Shown here piece by piece: positions 6,861-11,509 of a stretch of DNA of 11,509 bases. The notes under the pieces are model-generated. The model was not told where the DNA came from, did not search any database, and saw only the letters and a list, made by a program, of their open reading frames with translations. Location of the stretch: the NCBI GenBank assembly GCA_019413245.1, contig DXNX01000035.1, forward strand, positions 1 through 11,509, in the 5' to 3' direction. Position 1 is the first letter of the stretch. Each line of letters opens with the position of its first letter. The position numbers and the translations under genes are program-made. This DNA is from Oscillospiraceae bacterium (lineage in GTDB: Bacteria; Bacillota; Clostridia; Oscillospirales; Ruminococcaceae).

Positions 6861-6881
6861 GTCAATATGGACCCTATTGAC
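6861..6881 (+). promoter_or_regulatory. Perfect dyad upstream of pncB
   Basis: GTCAATA (6861-6867) and TATTGAC (6875-6881) form an exact 7-bp inverted repeat with a 7-base centre, ending 19 bases before the pncB start and just before its GGAAGG ribosome binding site. It could be an operator for an NAD-metabolism repressor, or an RNA hairpin affecting pncB translation. I see no good -35/-10 pair in this 72-base gap, so pncB may depend on readthrough or on a weak promoter. Confidence 0.45.
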
Positions 6882-6900
6882 CGAAAGGAAGGAAAACACC

Positions 6901-8346
6901 ATGCTGGACATCAAGCGCAACCTGACCACCATGACCGACTTTTACGAACTGACCATGTCCGCCGGATACTTCGACGAGGGGTATAAGGACAAGATCGCGG
7001 TGTTTGATATGTTTTTCCGCCGCGTTCCGGATGGTGGCGGCTACGCCATTATGGCGGGACTGCAGCAGTTCATCGACGCCGTGGATCATCTGAAGTTTAC
7101 CGAGGAGGACATCGACTATCTGCGGTCGACCAACATGTTCCGGGAAGATTTTCTGGAATACCTGGCCAACTTCAAGCTCCACTGCAACATCTGGGCTATT
7201 GAGGAAGGTGTGCCCATCTTCCCCCAGGAACCCATCGTTACGGTGGAGGGCCCGGCCATTGAATGCCAGCTGCTGGAGACCCTTCTGCTGGTCACCTTCA
7301 ACCATCAGTGCCTGATCGCCACTAAGTCCAGCCGCATCGTGCGTGCGGCTGCGGGGCGTCCGGTGATGGAATTCGGCGCCCGCCGTGCGCAGGGCTATGA
7401 CGCCGCCTATTTTGGCGCCCGTGCGGCCTACATCGGCGGCTGCGGCTCCACCAGCTGCGTTATGGCGGCCCGGGACTTCGGCATTCCTGCCTCCGGCACC
7501 ATGGCCCATTCCTGGGTACAGATGTTCCCCACCGAATACGATGCTTTCAAGAAGTACGCCGAAATGTATCCGGACGCCTGCGTCCTGCTGGTGGATACAT
7601 ACAATGTGCTGCGCCACGGCATCCCCGATGCCATCAAAGTGTTTGATGAGGTCCTCAAACCCATGGGCAAGCGCCCCAAAGGTGTGCGCATCGACTCCGG
7701 CGATATTGCCTATCTGTCCAAGAAGGCCCGCCGCATGCTGGATGAAGCCGGCTATCCCGACTGTACCATCTGCGCCTCCAACAGTCTGGACGAGTACCTG
7801 GTGCGTGACCTGATCCTGCAGGGCGCCCGGGTGGATAGCTTCGGCATCGGCGAAAACATGATCACCGCCAAGAGTGACCCTGTTTTCGGCGGTGTGTACA
7901 AGCTGGCCGCGGTCAAGGCCGACGACGGCAGCTACATTCCCAAGATGAAGCTCAGTGAAACGGCAGAAAAGACCACCATTCCTTGTCTGAAAAAGGTCTG
8001 GCGTATCTACGACGAGGACAACAAGGCCATGGCGGACCTGATCACGGTGGCCGACGAGCAGGTGGAAACCAAGCACGGCATCACCCTGTTTGACCCGGTG
8101 GAAACCTGGAAGGAACGCACTTACGTCAACTGCACCGCCCGCTGCCTGTCTACCCCCATTTACGTCAACGGTGAGCGCGTGTACAACAGCCCCAGCCTGG
8201 ACGACATCCGCAAGTTCTGCAAGGCCCAGATCAACACCCTGTGGGACGAAGTCAAACGTTTTGAGAACCCCCACCGCTATTATGTGGACCTGAGCCAGAA
8301 GCTGTGGGATACCCGCAGCGAACTGCTCAAGCGGTTGTCCAAGTAA
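6901..8346 (+). CDS. pncB: Nicotinate phosphoribosyltransferase
   Basis: It converts nicotinate and PRPP, with ATP hydrolysis, to nicotinate mononucleotide in the NAD salvage (Preiss-Handler) pathway. The 481-residue length suits the Gram-positive form. Seen in order: the N-terminal TDFYELTMS (12-20), MEFGARRA (156-163), GTMAHSW (199-205) with His203 as the catalytic histidine that is phosphorylated in this family, VRIDSGD (262-268) and the phosphate-binding FGIGENM (314-320). The start is ATG 6901 with AGGAAGG upstream; a TTG eight codons earlier overlaps that site and the dyad. The co-substrate PRPP is the product of the prs-like gene 3.7 kb upstream. Genes for nicotinamidase or the later NAD steps are not in the window. 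Confidence 0.95.
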   Translation: MLDIKRNLTTMTDFYELTMSAGYFDEGYKDKIAVFDMFFRRVPDGGGYAIMAGLQQFIDAVDHLKFTEEDIDYLRSTNMFREDFLEYLANFKLHCNIWAIEEGVPIFPQEPIVTVEGPAIECQLLETLLLVTFNHQCLIATKSSRIVRAAAGRPVMEFGARRAQGYDAAYFGARAAYIGGCGSTSCVMAARDFGIPASGTMAHSWVQMFPTEYDAFKKYAEMYPDACVLLVDTYNVLRHGIPDAIKVFDEVLKPMGKRPKGVRIDSGDIAYLSKKARRMLDEAGYPDCTICASNSLDEYLVRDLILQGARVDSFGIGENMITAKSDPVFGGVYKLAAVKADDGSYIPKMKLSETAEKTTIPCLKKVWRIYDEDNKAMADLITVADEQVETKHGITLFDPVETWKERTYVNCTARCLSTPIYVNGERVYNSPSLDDIRKFCKAQINTLWDEVKRFENPHRYYVDLSQKLWDTRSELLKRLSK

Positions 8347-8363
8347 AAAAACATAAAAAGTAG

Positions 8364-8380
8364 TTACAAAGTGATTACAA
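8364..8380 (+). promoter_or_regulatory. TTACAA direct repeat with 11-base period
   Basis: TTACAA at 8364-8369 and again at 8375-8380, separated by five bases. Direct repeats with an 11-base period are typical of OmpR-family response-regulator sites, but two 6-mers in AT-rich DNA are weak evidence. I see no convincing -10 box just downstream. Confidence 0.25.
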
Positions 8381-8440
8381 CCCCCTCTCCCTGCACAGAC
8401 TACTCTTGCAAAGAATTCTGCCGGGGAAGGGGTCTTTTTT
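8380..8440 (+). terminator. Terminator-like hairpin containing the next gene's Shine-Dalgarno
   Basis: ACCCC-C-TCTCC (8380-8390) pairs with GGGGA-A-GGGGT (8423-8433) as two 5-bp blocks with one mismatch and one G-U, then CTTTTTT to 8440. It lies just after pncB and looks like its terminator. The loop is about 32 bases, longer than usual. The right arm contains GGGGAAGGGG, which is also the only Shine-Dalgarno candidate for the ATG at 8441. Confidence 0.55.
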
Positions 8441-8845
8441 ATGTTGCTGGTCCGTGGCTGCCGCTGGGAGGAGGCAGCACTGTTCCTTCTGGGAGGAACG
8501 GCCTATCTGGGGCTGGAGATGGCCTGGCGCGGTACCACCCACTGGACCATGTTTTTTGCCGGGGGCGTGTGCCTGTGCCTGCTGCGCTGGTTTGACGACC
8601 GGTTCCGCTGTCCGCTGCCTGCCGCGGCACTGCTGGCAGCGGCGGGGGTGTCCGGGGTGGAACTGGCTTTTGGGGTAGTGTGTACCTACCTGCTGCGCCT
8701 GCATGTGTGGGATTACAGTGCCGAGTGGGGAAATATAGCCGGGCTGATTTGCCCGAAGTACAGCCTGCTGTGGTTTTTGCTGTGTTTCTGGCTGTTGGGC
8801 GGCTTGCGCGCACTGCGCTGCCTGCTGCTGCAAAAGTCCCTTTAA
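8441..8845 (+). CDS. Small CmpB-like (putative ABC-transporter type IV) membrane protein
   Basis: A 134-residue, very hydrophobic protein with about four membrane segments (11-28, 33-50, 59-83, 107-128). The stretch VWDYSAEWGNIAGLICPKYS (89-108) and following W111 resemble the signature of the putative ABC-transporter type IV / CmpB family (PF06541): WDYS, an Asn-x-x-G, then a Ser-Leu-x-Trp. The N-terminal Met-Phe-x-x-Gly-Gly (37-42) fits too. Members are common in Clostridia but their transport role is unproven, and no ABC ATPase is nearby. The ATG at 8441 follows the Shine-Dalgarno-like GAAGGGG at 8 bases, inside the hairpin described at 8380-8440. Family assignment is from pattern memory, so function is left open. 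Confidence 0.7.
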   Translation: MLLVRGCRWEEAALFLLGGTAYLGLEMAWRGTTHWTMFFAGGVCLCLLRWFDDRFRCPLPAAALLAAAGVSGVELAFGVVCTYLLRLHVWDYSAEWGNIAGLICPKYSLLWFLLCFWLLGGLRALRCLLLQKSL

Positions 8846-8852
8846 TGGGACT
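8835..8852 (+). terminator. Small hairpin over the stop codon of the CmpB-like gene
   Basis: AGTCCC (8835-8840) pairs with GGGACT (8847-8852); the TAA stop (8843-8845) lies in the six-base loop. No T-tract follows, so it is at most a weak terminator or a 3' end stabiliser. Confidence 0.3.
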
Positions 8853-8904
8853 GATCTTGCCGGCAAAACGGTTGTAAGTCCGCTTTATGGCCCTTTTGCT
8901 TCTG

Positions 8905-8910
8905 TATAAT
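8905..8910 (+). promoter_or_regulatory. Perfect -10 box upstream of the 37-aa ORF
   Basis: TATAAT at 8905-8910 lies 35 bases before the ATG at 8945. No good -35 is seen at a 16-18 base spacing, so promoter strength is uncertain. Confidence 0.5.
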
Positions 8911-8944
8911 AAGGACAGAAACAAAAGAAAGGCAGGCGGGTTCC

Positions 8945-9058
8945 ATGACCACCAGTTTCAAGAATGTCAACGGCCACATTGAGGTGTATTCCGCGCAGGG
9001 AGAGTTCCTTTTCTCTGCCGACACGATGGAAGAGGCCTGGCGCGAACTGTGCGCGTGA
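8945..9058 (+). CDS. Small hypothetical protein (37 aa)
   Basis: ATG at 8945 to TGA at 9056-9058 encodes 37 residues beginning MTTSFKNVNGHIEVY and ending EEAWRELCA. The pattern, a short beta-rich half (NGHIEVYSAQGEFLFSA) followed by an acidic helix (DTMEEAWRELC), resembles tiny conserved 'hypothetical' proteins of Clostridia, but I cannot name a family. There is no signal peptide or membrane segment. It has one Cys, the penultimate residue. A perfect TATAAT lies 35 bases upstream. The ribosome binding site is poor (GGCAGGCGGG, four bases from the ATG, or AAAGAAAGG further up). No terminator follows before the next AT-rich regulatory region. Coding status is likely but unproven. Confidence 0.55.
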   Translation: MTTSFKNVNGHIEVYSAQGEFLFSADTMEEAWRELCA

Positions 9059-9060
9059 GG

Positions 9061-9146
9061 CGTACAACCGTGGATGCGATGTGTACAAAACAACGGAAAT
9101 GTTGAAAATATACAAATAATTTTTGTAAGTTTGTACAAATTGTAGG
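9061..9146 (+). promoter_or_regulatory. AT-rich upstream region with repeated GTACAA motifs
   Basis: GTACAA occurs at 9062, 9083 and 9133, with a variant ATACAA at 9110, giving spacings of 21, 27 and 23 bases. The 9133 copy sits in a perfect 10-bp palindrome TTTGTACAAA (9130-9139), and TACAAA-N5-TTTGTA (9111-9127) is another dyad. The cluster ends right at the -35 box of the next promoter, the usual place for an activator or repressor array. I cannot name the regulator. Confidence 0.4.
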
Positions 9147-9175
9147 TTGCAAAAGCGCACACACCCGTGTATACT
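9147..9175 (+). promoter_or_regulatory. Promoter of the 44-aa ORF
   Basis: TTGCAA (9147-9152), an exact 17-base spacer, and TATACT (9170-9175; five of six). The start should be near 9182, giving a leader of about 65 bases. Confidence 0.7.
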
Positions 9176-9189
9176 ATAGATGCAAAGAG

Positions 9190-9219
9190 AGGGAAGCAGC
9201 CACCCGCAAGCAGCGGCTT
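9190..9219 (+). promoter_or_regulatory. Structured 5' leader of the 44-aa ORF
   Basis: GGAA-GC-AGCC at about 9192-9201 can pair with GGCTTTCC (9215-9222), with a 2-base bulge, and AGATG (9178-9182) can pair with CATCT (9226-9230) outside it. The fold would leave the AAAGGGG ribosome binding site (9236-9242) free. It may only stabilise the mRNA; no known riboswitch is recognised. Confidence 0.3.
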
Positions 9220-9247
9220 TCCGCCCATCTACAGAAAGGGGATCGCT

Positions 9248-9382
9248 ATGTTGAGCCTGCATAAGATTACGACATGGATGCGCGGTATCATTCAGCGCGG
9301 CGAGGATTTCGGTCTGCCGGAGGATGTGTACAACGACGTGATCCCGTCCGGCGTGCATGATTACCAGCATACCGACTTCTAA
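9248..9382 (+). CDS. Small hypothetical protein (44 aa)
   Basis: ATG 9248 to TAA 9380-9382 encodes 44 residues. The first half (MLSLHKITTWMRGIIQRG) can form a basic amphipathic helix; the second half (EDFGLPEDVYNDVIPSG, then HDYQHTDF) is acidic and aromatic. There is no Cys, no signal peptide and no cleavable lipobox. The ribosome binding site AAAGGGG is well spaced (about 6 bases). The gene is a complete one-gene unit, with promoter at 9147-9175, structured leader, and strong terminator 11 bases after the stop. That architecture supports a real expressed small protein. I do not recognise a family. Possible roles include a membrane-associated regulator or a peptide precursor, but nothing in the sequence decides this. 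Confidence 0.65.
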   Translation: MLSLHKITTWMRGIIQRGEDFGLPEDVYNDVIPSGVHDYQHTDF

Positions 9383-9392
9383 ACACATGTCG

Positions 9393-9436
9393 CAGGGCCG
9401 GTCGACGCAAAAAGCGTTGGCCGGTCTTGTTTTTTT
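9393..9436 (+). terminator. Strong intrinsic terminator after the 44-aa ORF
   Basis: A 16-bp stem (9393-9408 with 9414-9429, containing several G-U pairs) closes an A5 loop and is followed by seven Ts (9430-9436). The T-tract is also the left half of a perfect T7-GCGC-A7 palindrome (9430-9447) and overlaps the next promoter. Confidence 0.9.
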
Positions 9437-9462
9437 GCGCAAAAAAAGGTATGCTATATAAG
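9435..9462 (+). promoter_or_regulatory. Compact promoter of the HAD-glycosyltransferase operon
   Basis: TTGCGC (9435-9440), a 16-base spacer and TATAAG (9457-9462). The -35 box overlaps the end of the preceding T-tract. An imperfect dyad GGTAT...ATACC (9448-9468) covers the -10 box and could be an operator. The leader would be only about 12-15 bases. Confidence 0.55.
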
Positions 9463-9481
9463 TATACCAACGAAAGGGGAA

Positions 9482-10144
9482 ATGCCTGTGCCATGGCGGC
9501 CGTATGCGATTTTTGACATGGATGGTACCCTGCTGGATTCCACCGGTATGTGGGATCTGGTAGGGGAAAGGGTGCTGTCCCGCTGGGGGCTGAAACTGAC
9601 GCCGCAGGACCGGAACGATACCGTTTCCATGACCATTGAAGGAACCGCGCAGTACTATGTGCAGCGCTATCATCTGCCGGTCACGGTACAGGGCGCTGCC
9701 GACTGCATCCGTGCCGAAGCCCGCCGCGCCTATATCACCGAGGCTACTCTCAAACCAGGTGCCATGGATGTGGTGGATGCTCTGCGGGCCAGAGGCGTGC
9801 GGATGTGCGTGGCCTCCGGCACCGACAAACCGCTGGTGGATGCAGCTCTGGCGCATCTGGGGATACTGGATCGGTTTGAATTTACCCTTTCCTGTCAAAC
9901 ACCCAGGGGCAAGCAGGACCCGGAAGTCTATCTGCGTGCCCTGCAAGCATTCGGTGACCCCGACCCTGCACAGGTCATGGTGTTTGAAGATTCCCCCACA
10001 GCGCTGGCCACGGCCAAGAAGCTGGGGCTGTACACGGTGGCCGTGTGGGATACCTACACCGCGGATGCCTGGCCGGAATTGCGGCAGAAGGCCGACAGCC
10101 TGTGCGAACGCTGGCCCGATTGGCTGGCTCAAAACCTAACCTAA
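9482..10144 (+). CDS. HAD-superfamily phosphatase, beta-phosphoglucomutase-like
   Basis: This 220-residue cytoplasmic enzyme should hydrolyse or transfer phosphate from a small phosphorylated metabolite. All HAD motifs are present: motif I FDMDGTLLDS (11-20, nucleophile Asp12 and acid/base Asp14), motif II VASGT (110-114, Ser112), motif III Lys144 in GKQDPEVY, and motif IV VFEDS (167-171). A helical cap (about 21-90) between motifs I and II is the beta-PGM/GPH/CbbY type (subfamily I). The substrate cannot be read off. ATG 9482 is only 2 bases after AAAGGGG; the in-frame GTG at 9488 has an 8-base spacing and may be the true start, giving 218 residues. It is followed after 14 bases by the glycosyltransferase gene, so the two are co-transcribed. 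Confidence 0.9.
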   Translation: MPVPWRPYAIFDMDGTLLDSTGMWDLVGERVLSRWGLKLTPQDRNDTVSMTIEGTAQYYVQRYHLPVTVQGAADCIRAEARRAYITEATLKPGAMDVVDALRARGVRMCVASGTDKPLVDAALAHLGILDRFEFTLSCQTPRGKQDPEVYLRALQAFGDPDPAQVMVFEDSPTALATAKKLGLYTVAVWDTYTADAWPELRQKADSLCERWPDWLAQNLT

Positions 10145-10158
10145 GAGGAGAAGTCATC

Positions 10159-11178
10159 ATGAAACTGATCACCTTTACCGTGCCTTGCTACAACTCGGCT
10201 GCCTATATGGACCGCTGCATCAAGACTCTGCTGCCCGCAGGGGAAGATGCCGAGATCATCCTGGTGGATGACGGGTCCAAGGACGAAACCGGTGCCATTG
10301 CGGACGCCTGGGCCGAAAAGTACCCCACCATCATCCGCGTGATCCATCAGGAGAACGGCGGTCATGGCGAGGGCGTCAACCAGGGCATCCGCAACGCCAG
10401 CGGCCTGTATTTCAAGGTCGTGGACTCGGACGACTGGCTGGACGGGGACGCTCTGCAGAAGGTCATGGCCAAGCTGCGGGAGTTTGCGGCCATGCCCCAG
10501 CCGGTGGATCTGCTGCTGTGCAATTATGTGTATGAGCATACCGTGGACAACACCCACCACACCGTACGGTACACCGGGATTCTGCCCCAGGACAAGATTT
10601 TTACCTGGCAGGACATCGGGCATTTCCCCCAGAGCCAGAACATCCTGATGCACTCGGTCATCTACCGTACCCAGGTCCTGCGCGACTGCGGTCTGCGCCT
10701 GCCCAAGCACACCTTCTATGTGGATAACGTCTTTGTGTATCTGCCGCTGCCCAGCTGCCGCAGCCTGTATTATATGGACCTGGACCTCTACCGGTATTTC
10801 ATCGGCCGCGAAGACCAGAGCGTCAATGAGAAGGTCATGGTCAAGCGTGTGGACCAGCAGGTGCGGGTCACCAAGCTGATGATCACCGCGGTGGACCTGT
10901 ACGCGCTGCCCCCGGAACAGAAGAAACTGCGGGCCTATATGTTCAACTATCTGTCCATGATGATGACCATTTCCAGCGTCTTCCTGACCATGGACGGCAG
11001 TGCCGAAGCCCTCACCAAGAAAAAGGAATTGTGGCAGTTCCTCAAACTGCATGACCGCCGTGTTTATCGCCGCTGTGTGGCATCGGTGGCGGGCCTGTGC
11101 AATCTGCCCGGCAAGGCTGGCCGCAGCCTTAGCCTGTGGGGCTATCGTGTGGCCCAGAAAATCTTCAAGTTCAACTGA
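10159..11178 (+). CDS. Family 2 glycosyltransferase
   Basis: A 339-residue protein with an N-terminal GT-A nucleotide-sugar domain of family GT2. Visible features are the opening strand ITFTVPCYN (4-12), the LVDDGSKD nucleotide-binding motif (35-42), NGGHGEGVNQG (66-76), and the metal-binding DxD-type VDSDDW (88-93). The C-terminal 230 residues show no convincing membrane segment, so it is likely a soluble or peripheral enzyme adding a sugar to a glycolipid, wall polymer or exopolysaccharide. Donor and acceptor are unknown. ATG 10159 follows AGAGGAG at 8 bases. It shares a transcript with the HAD gene and ends at a terminator. No capsule, flippase or polymerase gene is adjacent, so it is a stand-alone GT rather than part of a polysaccharide cluster. 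Confidence 0.92.
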   Translation: MKLITFTVPCYNSAAYMDRCIKTLLPAGEDAEIILVDDGSKDETGAIADAWAEKYPTIIRVIHQENGGHGEGVNQGIRNASGLYFKVVDSDDWLDGDALQKVMAKLREFAAMPQPVDLLLCNYVYEHTVDNTHHTVRYTGILPQDKIFTWQDIGHFPQSQNILMHSVIYRTQVLRDCGLRLPKHTFYVDNVFVYLPLPSCRSLYYMDLDLYRYFIGREDQSVNEKVMVKRVDQQVRVTKLMITAVDLYALPPEQKKLRAYMFNYLSMMMTISSVFLTMDGSAEALTKKKELWQFLKLHDRRVYRRCVASVAGLCNLPGKAGRSLSLWGYRVAQKIFKFN

Positions 11179-11191
11179 TTTGCCTGCATGA

Positions 11192-11242
11192 GAAAAGCCG
11201 CCTGCTTCGGAGTGATCCGCTGCGGACGGCTTTTTCATATTT
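11192..11242 (+). terminator. Terminator of the HAD-glycosyltransferase operon
   Basis: GAAAAGCCG (11192-11200) pairs with CGGCTTTTT (11227-11235), with an inner small hairpin CGGA-GTGA-TCCG (11208-11219). A T-rich tail (TTTTTCATATTTT) includes and follows the right arm. It lies 13 bases after the glycosyltransferase stop. Confidence 0.8.
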
Positions 11243-11275
11243 TGAAAAAAGCGGAACTCCTTTCGTGTTTTGCGG

Positions 11276-11281
11276 TATGAT
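11276..11281 (+). promoter_or_regulatory. -10 box upstream of the 43-aa ORF
   Basis: TATGAT (five of six) lies 49 bases before the ATG at 11331. The expected -35 position (about 11253-11258, GGAACT) is poor. A TTGAAA at 11242-11247 is too far away (28 bases). Confidence 0.4.
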
Positions 11282-11330
11282 ACAGACAGTCCGAAAGAAA
11301 AACACAAAACCGGGAAAGGAGCCGAGCAAT

Positions 11331-11462
11331 ATGCTGAACTGGAAAAAAATCTGGAACGATGCCATCTTGAATCGTCTGAGCAACCTGCTGGCCAACGCCG
11401 ATGAGCAGGGCTTCCGGGATTTGTACATGAACTGCCTGGAAGAACTGCTTCTGGACGAATAA
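11331..11462 (+). CDS. Small hypothetical protein (43 aa)
   Basis: ATG 11331 to TAA 11460-11462 encodes 43 residues. It looks almost wholly helical: a basic, Trp-containing start (MLNWKKIWNDAILNRL), a short link, then an acidic end (MNCLEELLLDE) with one Cys at 35. There is no signal peptide or membrane span. The AAAGGAG ribosome binding site is well placed (about 8-9 bases), and the gene is bracketed by the terminator at 11192-11242 and one at 11472-11505, making it an independent unit. I recognise no family. A helical regulator, a toxin-antitoxin half or a partner-binding peptide are all possible, and none is supported by a neighbour. Confidence 0.65.
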   Translation: MLNWKKIWNDAILNRLSNLLANADEQGFRDLYMNCLEELLLDE

Positions 11463-11471
11463 AGCAAGCAA

Positions 11472-11509
11472 AAAGTCCTCTGCCATGAGAATGGCAGAGG
11501 GCTTTCGTT
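11472..11509 (+). terminator. Terminator of the 43-aa ORF
   Basis: Bases 11472-11486 pair with 11491-11505 (15 bp including one G-U) around a GAGA tetraloop, with A-rich left and T-rich right flanks. The tail is cut by the window edge. Confidence 0.85.

Noticed and set aside
6829..6900. Riboswitch upstream of pncB
   Set aside because: The 72-base gap holds only two simple hairpins and nothing like a conserved aptamer core.
6874..8274. 466-codon minus-strand frame opposite pncB
   Set aside because: It is the mirror of pncB codon bias and no domain is recognised, while pncB itself has all family motifs.
9248..9382. 44-aa ORF as a lanthipeptide or cyclic-peptide precursor
   Set aside because: It has no Cys, and no modification or export enzyme gene is adjacent. 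The HAD and GT2 genes downstream have their own promoter.
11331..11462. 43-aa ORF as an AgrD-like autoinducing peptide precursor
   Set aside because: The amphipathic start and acidic tail are suggestive, but the Cys context and the tail proline pattern do not fit, and there is no AgrB, AgrC or AgrA nearby.
1..11509. Mobile element, prophage, CRISPR array or tRNA/rRNA
   Set aside because: No transposase, integrase or phage protein, no regularly spaced repeats, and no cloverleaf or rRNA-like sequence were seen on either strand.

Overview
The window looks like an ordinary chromosomal housekeeping segment of a GC-rich, Gram-positive gut Clostridium-class bacterium. The best guess is the Faecalibacterium/Gemmiger/Subdoligranulum part of the Oscillospiraceae (Ruminococcaceae). 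This placement is an inference from the protein families (Clostridia-type long PRPP synthetase, YnbB, a CmpB-like membrane protein, a G5/M23 peptidase), AGGAG-type ribosome binding sites, sigma-A-like promoters and AT-rich intergenic regions between GC-rich genes. No tRNA, rRNA, CRISPR array, transposon or phage gene is visible.

Layout, left to right. Bases 1-130 hold the probable last codons of a rightward gene and two hairpin terminators between convergent genes. A leftward gene (131-1693) encodes a membrane-anchored G5/M23 cell-wall endopeptidase. A 362-bp divergent intergenic region with promoters in both directions separates it from a rightward, divergent PRPP synthetase (2056-3219). A palindrome and a clear promoter follow, then a tight operon of murD (3371-4765), a GNAT acetyltransferase (4781-5572) and a YnbB-type PLP lyase (5569-6828). 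After a short hairpin and a perfect dyad comes pncB, nicotinate phosphoribosyltransferase (6901-8346), then a small CmpB-like membrane protein (8441-8845) whose Shine-Dalgarno lies inside a terminator-like hairpin.

From 8846 the window is a patchwork of small units: a 37-aa ORF (8945-9058), a 44-aa ORF with its own promoter, an AT-rich upstream region with repeated GTACAA motifs and a strong terminator (9248-9382), a HAD phosphatase plus family-2 glycosyltransferase pair (9482-11178), and a 43-aa ORF bracketed by terminators (11331-11462).

Functional links are modest. PRPP made by the Prs-like enzyme is the co-substrate of PncB for NAD biosynthesis. MurD, the M23 peptidase and possibly the glycosyltransferase concern the cell envelope. 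I see no clearly new multi-gene system. The parts most worth a second look are the three unrecognised small proteins and several unusual dyads and hairpins next to promoters or ribosome binding sites.
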